From assembly GCF_963974515.1 (NCBI RefSeq), contig NZ_CAXBDD010000155.1, positions 1 to 5,816 of the forward strand: a DNA stretch of 5,816 nt. The letters run 5' to 3'. A program made the position numbers and the translations under genes. Below the pieces are notes generated by a model, which saw only the letters and a list, made by a program, of their open reading frames with translations, was not told the origin of the DNA and did no database searches. The stretch comes from Sunxiuqinia sp963974515 (GTDB lineage: Bacteria; Bacteroidota; Bacteroidia; Bacteroidales; Prolixibacteraceae). Below are positions 5,802 through 5,816 of the stretch, one piece after another; within the stretch, counting starts at the first letter, position 1, and each line of letters begins with the position of its first letter.

Positions 5802-5816
5802 TTTGGTTTTAATTTA

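Overview
The window looks like chromosomal housekeeping DNA from a member of the Bacteroidota, most likely Bacteroidales/Marinilabiliales-like; this placement is inferred from family knowledge, not from a search. Three things point there. Two small lineage-typical families are present, a DUF4834-like membrane protein and a DUF5020-like outer-membrane protein. Promoter elements of the TAnnTTTG type stand before pyrH and frr. Start codons are preceded by A/T-rich leaders with little or no Shine-Dalgarno sequence.

Layout: positions 1-1474 carry pyrH then frr, both on the minus strand. They encode UMP kinase and ribosome recycling factor, and a strong intrinsic terminator follows frr at the left edge. 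A 139-bp divergent spacer separates pyrH from the plus-strand pair at 1614-3547: a small DUF4834-like membrane protein and a single-chain dimeric-type glycyl-tRNA synthetase. The 119-bp spacer between these two genes holds two different short tandem-like repeats. From 3548 to 3806 glyQS converges on the right-hand minus-strand genes. This spacer holds a long hairpin terminator for glyQS, a roughly 100-bp palindrome-rich block of unknown nature, and a separate minus-strand terminator. Positions 3807-5801 hold a compact two-gene minus-strand unit: a DUF5020-like outer-membrane beta-barrel protein, then, 17 bp later, an NCS2/AzgA-type purine-base permease.

How the genes work together: pyrH, frr and glyQS serve pyrimidine nucleotide synthesis and translation. 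The DUF5020-permease pair reads as an envelope-spanning uptake route, with an outer-membrane channel feeding an inner-membrane proton-coupled nucleobase importer. All six genes appear intact. No mobile-element gene, CRISPR array, tRNA or rRNA was seen, and no stretch without a gene exceeds 300 bp (the longest is 259 bp). I see no clear evidence of a wholly new system. The most interesting leads are the outer/inner-membrane purine uptake pair and the structured block at 3644-3741.
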